Assembly: GCA_002394725.1 (NCBI GenBank)
Contig: DGUQ01000107.1
Location: 1 to 6,732 of the forward strand
DNA length: 6,732 nucleotides
Direction of reading: 5' to 3'
Source: Ruminococcaceae bacterium UBA4306
GTDB taxonomy: Bacteria > Bacillota > Clostridia > Oscillospirales > Acutalibacteraceae
The translations under genes were made by a program, and so were the position numbers. The notes below the pieces were generated by a model. The model did no database searches, was not told the DNA's origin, and saw only the letters and a program-made list of their open reading frames with translations. Below are positions 5,516 through 6,732 of the stretch, one piece after another. The stretch's first letter is position 1. Every line of letters begins with the position of its first letter.

Positions 5516-6484
5516 TTACAAGAGCGCCTGCCTCAGGATATCGAGGTTGGACGTCATGATGGAGAGGTAGGTCTCGCCGTTCTCTACACGCTCGGTGGTA
5601 ACGCTCTGGAGTGAGTCGAGGGTCAGGATCGTCTGATCCTTGGCTTTGGTATTATCGCGGACGGTCTTGGCAATGGAACCGTCCGAGGTCTCGATCTGCA
5701 TGATCGCCTTGAGCCCCAGCTCGTCTACCTTGTCCGACAGGAAGGTGATGGTCTCAAAGCTCGCTTCCGTTTCGGCGGAGCATCCGACAAAGGCGGCGTA
5801 GTAATCGAGCTTGTAATCATCGGTCAGGTAGCGGAAGGGGAACCGGTCGCCGAACAGCAGCGTCTTGACAGACGCCTTGTCGACCGCGTCCTGATACTGC
5901 TTGTCAAGCGCATCGAGCTTGCCCTTGTAGGCGTCGGCGTTAGCGGTGAAGTCGGCTGCGTGCTGTGTATCGACCTTGCCGAGCGCCTCGGCGATCTTGT
6001 CGACAAAAAGGGAAGAATTCTTGAGAGAGAGCCATACGTGCTCGTCATACTCGTGCTCCTCTTCGCCTTCCTTATGCTCGTGCTCATCCTCCTGCATACC
6101 CTCCTTGACTTCCTCTTCCTTGGCTTTTTCGCCGAGGATGTCCATCAGATCGAGGACGATCATGTCCTTGTTGTTGGATTGCTTGAGGGTATCGTCCACC
6201 CACTTGTCGGACTCGCCGCCGACATAGATGAAGACGTCGCACTCGGAGATGGTGACGATGTCCTTGGCGGAGGGCTGGTAGCTGTGCAGATCGACGCCGT
6301 TGTCGAGCAGCAGGTCGAGGTTGATGTCCGCGTCATCCTTCGCGACCTCACGCACCCAGTCATAGATCGGGAAAATGGTGGTGACCACCTTGACGTCGGC
6401 TTTTTTCGCTTCGGGCGAGCCGCAGCCGACCAGCAGTGATGTTATCACAAGTGCGCTGAGCACCAGCGCGAGCAGTTTTTTCAT
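5516..6484 (-). CDS. znuA: ZnuA-like metal-binding lipoprotein (cluster A-I substrate-binding protein)
   Basis: A 322-residue surface lipoprotein that would capture Zn2+ (or another divalent metal) and hand it to the permease. Signal peptide 1-20 ends in lipobox LVGC with Cys21 lipidated. VVTTIFPIYDWV (33-44) is the classic first strand of this family. Metal ligands recognised: His67 in DLHSYQPSAKD, and His149 in DEHVWLSL. Between them is an acidic, His-containing loop (132-148, HEH and EEEHEYDEH) typical of zinc rather than manganese binders. The usual third ligand (His in a HDAYGY-type motif) is replaced: the site reads FGDRFPFRYL (211-220), with Gly212-Asp213. ATG at 6496 would add MRYH but has no ribosome binding site; ATG at 6484 has GAGGT 5 bases upstream and begins the normal MKK signal peptide. 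It starts 15 bases after the Fur-family gene stop, so it is in the same operon. Confidence 0.95.
   Translation of the reverse strand: MKKLLALVLSALVITSLLVGCGSPEAKKADVKVVTTIFPIYDWVREVAKDDADINLDLLLDNGVDLHSYQPSAKDIVTISECDVFIYVGGESDKWVDDTLKQSNNKDMIVLDLMDILGEKAKEEEVKEGMQEDEHEHKEGEEEHEYDEHVWLSLKNSSLFVDKIAEALGKVDTQHAADFTANADAYKGKLDALDKQYQDAVDKASVKTLLFGDRFPFRYLTDDYKLDYYAAFVGCSAETEASFETITFLSDKVDELGLKAIMQIETSDGSIAKTVRDNTKAKDQTILTLDSLQSVTTERVENGETYLSIMTSNLDILRQALL
6038..6091 (-). other. His/Glu-rich metal loop of ZnuA
   Basis: Encodes residues 132-149 of the ZnuA-like protein, with four His (135, 137, 144, 149) among eight Glu and two Asp. Loops of this kind in ZnuA-type proteins bind extra zinc and are absent from most manganese-binding relatives, which favours zinc as substrate. 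Confidence 0.8.
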
Positions 6485-6499
6485 ATGGTACCTCATGTG

Positions 6500-6732
6500 T
6501 TATTTGTTTTGACAGCCGGCGCATACGCCGTAGATCACGGTCTCGCCCTTGTCGATGGCAAAGTCATCACTCTGTGCGACCTTGTCCACCAGCCTGTCGG
6601 CGAGCTGCTTTTGCATATGCACGGTCTTGCCGCATTTTGTACAGCTCAGGTGCAGACTCTGCGAGCACGAGGCGCCGCCCGAATAGCGGTAGATCGCCTC
6701 GCGATTGCCGCCGGTCGCAACGCGGTGGAGCT
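6500..6732 (-). CDS. Fur-family metalloregulator, probably Zur (3' part, 5' cut by window edge)
   Basis: The last 76 residues of a Fur/Zur-family repressor; the DNA-binding winged-helix part lies beyond the right edge. The visible part is the C-terminal dimerisation and metal domain: HRVATGGNREAIYRYSGG, then HLSCTKCGKTVHM, and near the end YGVCAGCQNK. The two Cys-x-x-Cys pairs (TGT-ACA-AAA-TGC around 6632-6643 and TGC...TGT around 6512-6523) form the structural Zn(Cys)4 site of the family. The usual HH-x-H run is absent; a Cys, the His of LHLSC and the His of CGKTVHM could form the sensory site. Being first in a znuABC-like operon fits a zinc-responsive autogenous repressor, but Fur, Mur or PerR specificity is not excluded. 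Stop TAA is at 6500-6502. Confidence 0.9.
   Translation of the reverse strand, partial: LHRVATGGNREAIYRYSGGASCSQSLHLSCTKCGKTVHMQKQLADRLVDKVAQSDDFAIDKGETVIYGVCAGCQNK

Noticed and set aside
5960..6439. Plus-strand 159-residue Leu/Val-rich frame opposite znuA.
   Set aside because: It is a shadow of the GC-rich third positions of znuA, with no ribosome binding site or recognisable domain.

Overview
This window looks like chromosomal DNA from an anaerobic Firmicute of the class Clostridia, probably a gut Ruminococcaceae/Oscillospiraceae-type bacterium. The reasons are the clostridial-looking 23S rRNA 3' end, strong GGAGG-type ribosome binding sites, TTGATT/TATAAT-type sigma-A promoters, Gram-positive-style lipoproteins, and an intergenic repeat of a kind I recall as common in such genomes. 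No taxon can be fixed from the sequence alone.

Layout. Bases 1-190 (+) are the last part of a 23S rRNA gene. It is followed by a short spacer with no 5S gene and a strong intrinsic terminator (295-330). From 451 to 1221 (-) lies a gene for an Ala/Lys/Glu/Asp-rich protein ending in five tandem 11-residue repeats. It is transcribed divergently from a CpXC zinc-finger protein (1378-2052, +), and the two well-formed promoters sit back to back. The CpXC gene converges on a polytopic membrane protein with a C-terminal zinc ribbon (2118-3185, -), and the two share a bidirectional terminator.

From 3295 to the right edge, all genes are on the minus strand and look like one metal-uptake operon. In transcription order it holds a Fur/Zur-family repressor (3' part only, 6500-6732), a ZnuA-like metal-binding lipoprotein (5516-6484), a ZnuC-like ATPase (4703-5395), a ZnuB-like permease (3852-4703) and a small uncharacterised lipoprotein with a Cys-Cys motif (3295-3825). 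The binding lipoprotein would capture the metal outside the membrane, the permease and ATPase would import it, and the Fur-type protein would repress the operon when metal is replete. Zinc is the most likely substrate; manganese is not excluded. The operon promoter and operator lie beyond the right edge.

The main oddities are: a composite palindromic repeat of three hairpins filling the gap between znuA and znuC in an otherwise tightly packed operon; a ZnuA that lacks the usual third metal-ligand histidine and has a Cys nearby; the extra CC-motif lipoprotein in the operon; the LEA-like 11-mer repeat protein; and the missing 5S gene after 23S. I see no mobile element with a transposase, no CRISPR array, no tRNA and no clearly new multi-gene system.
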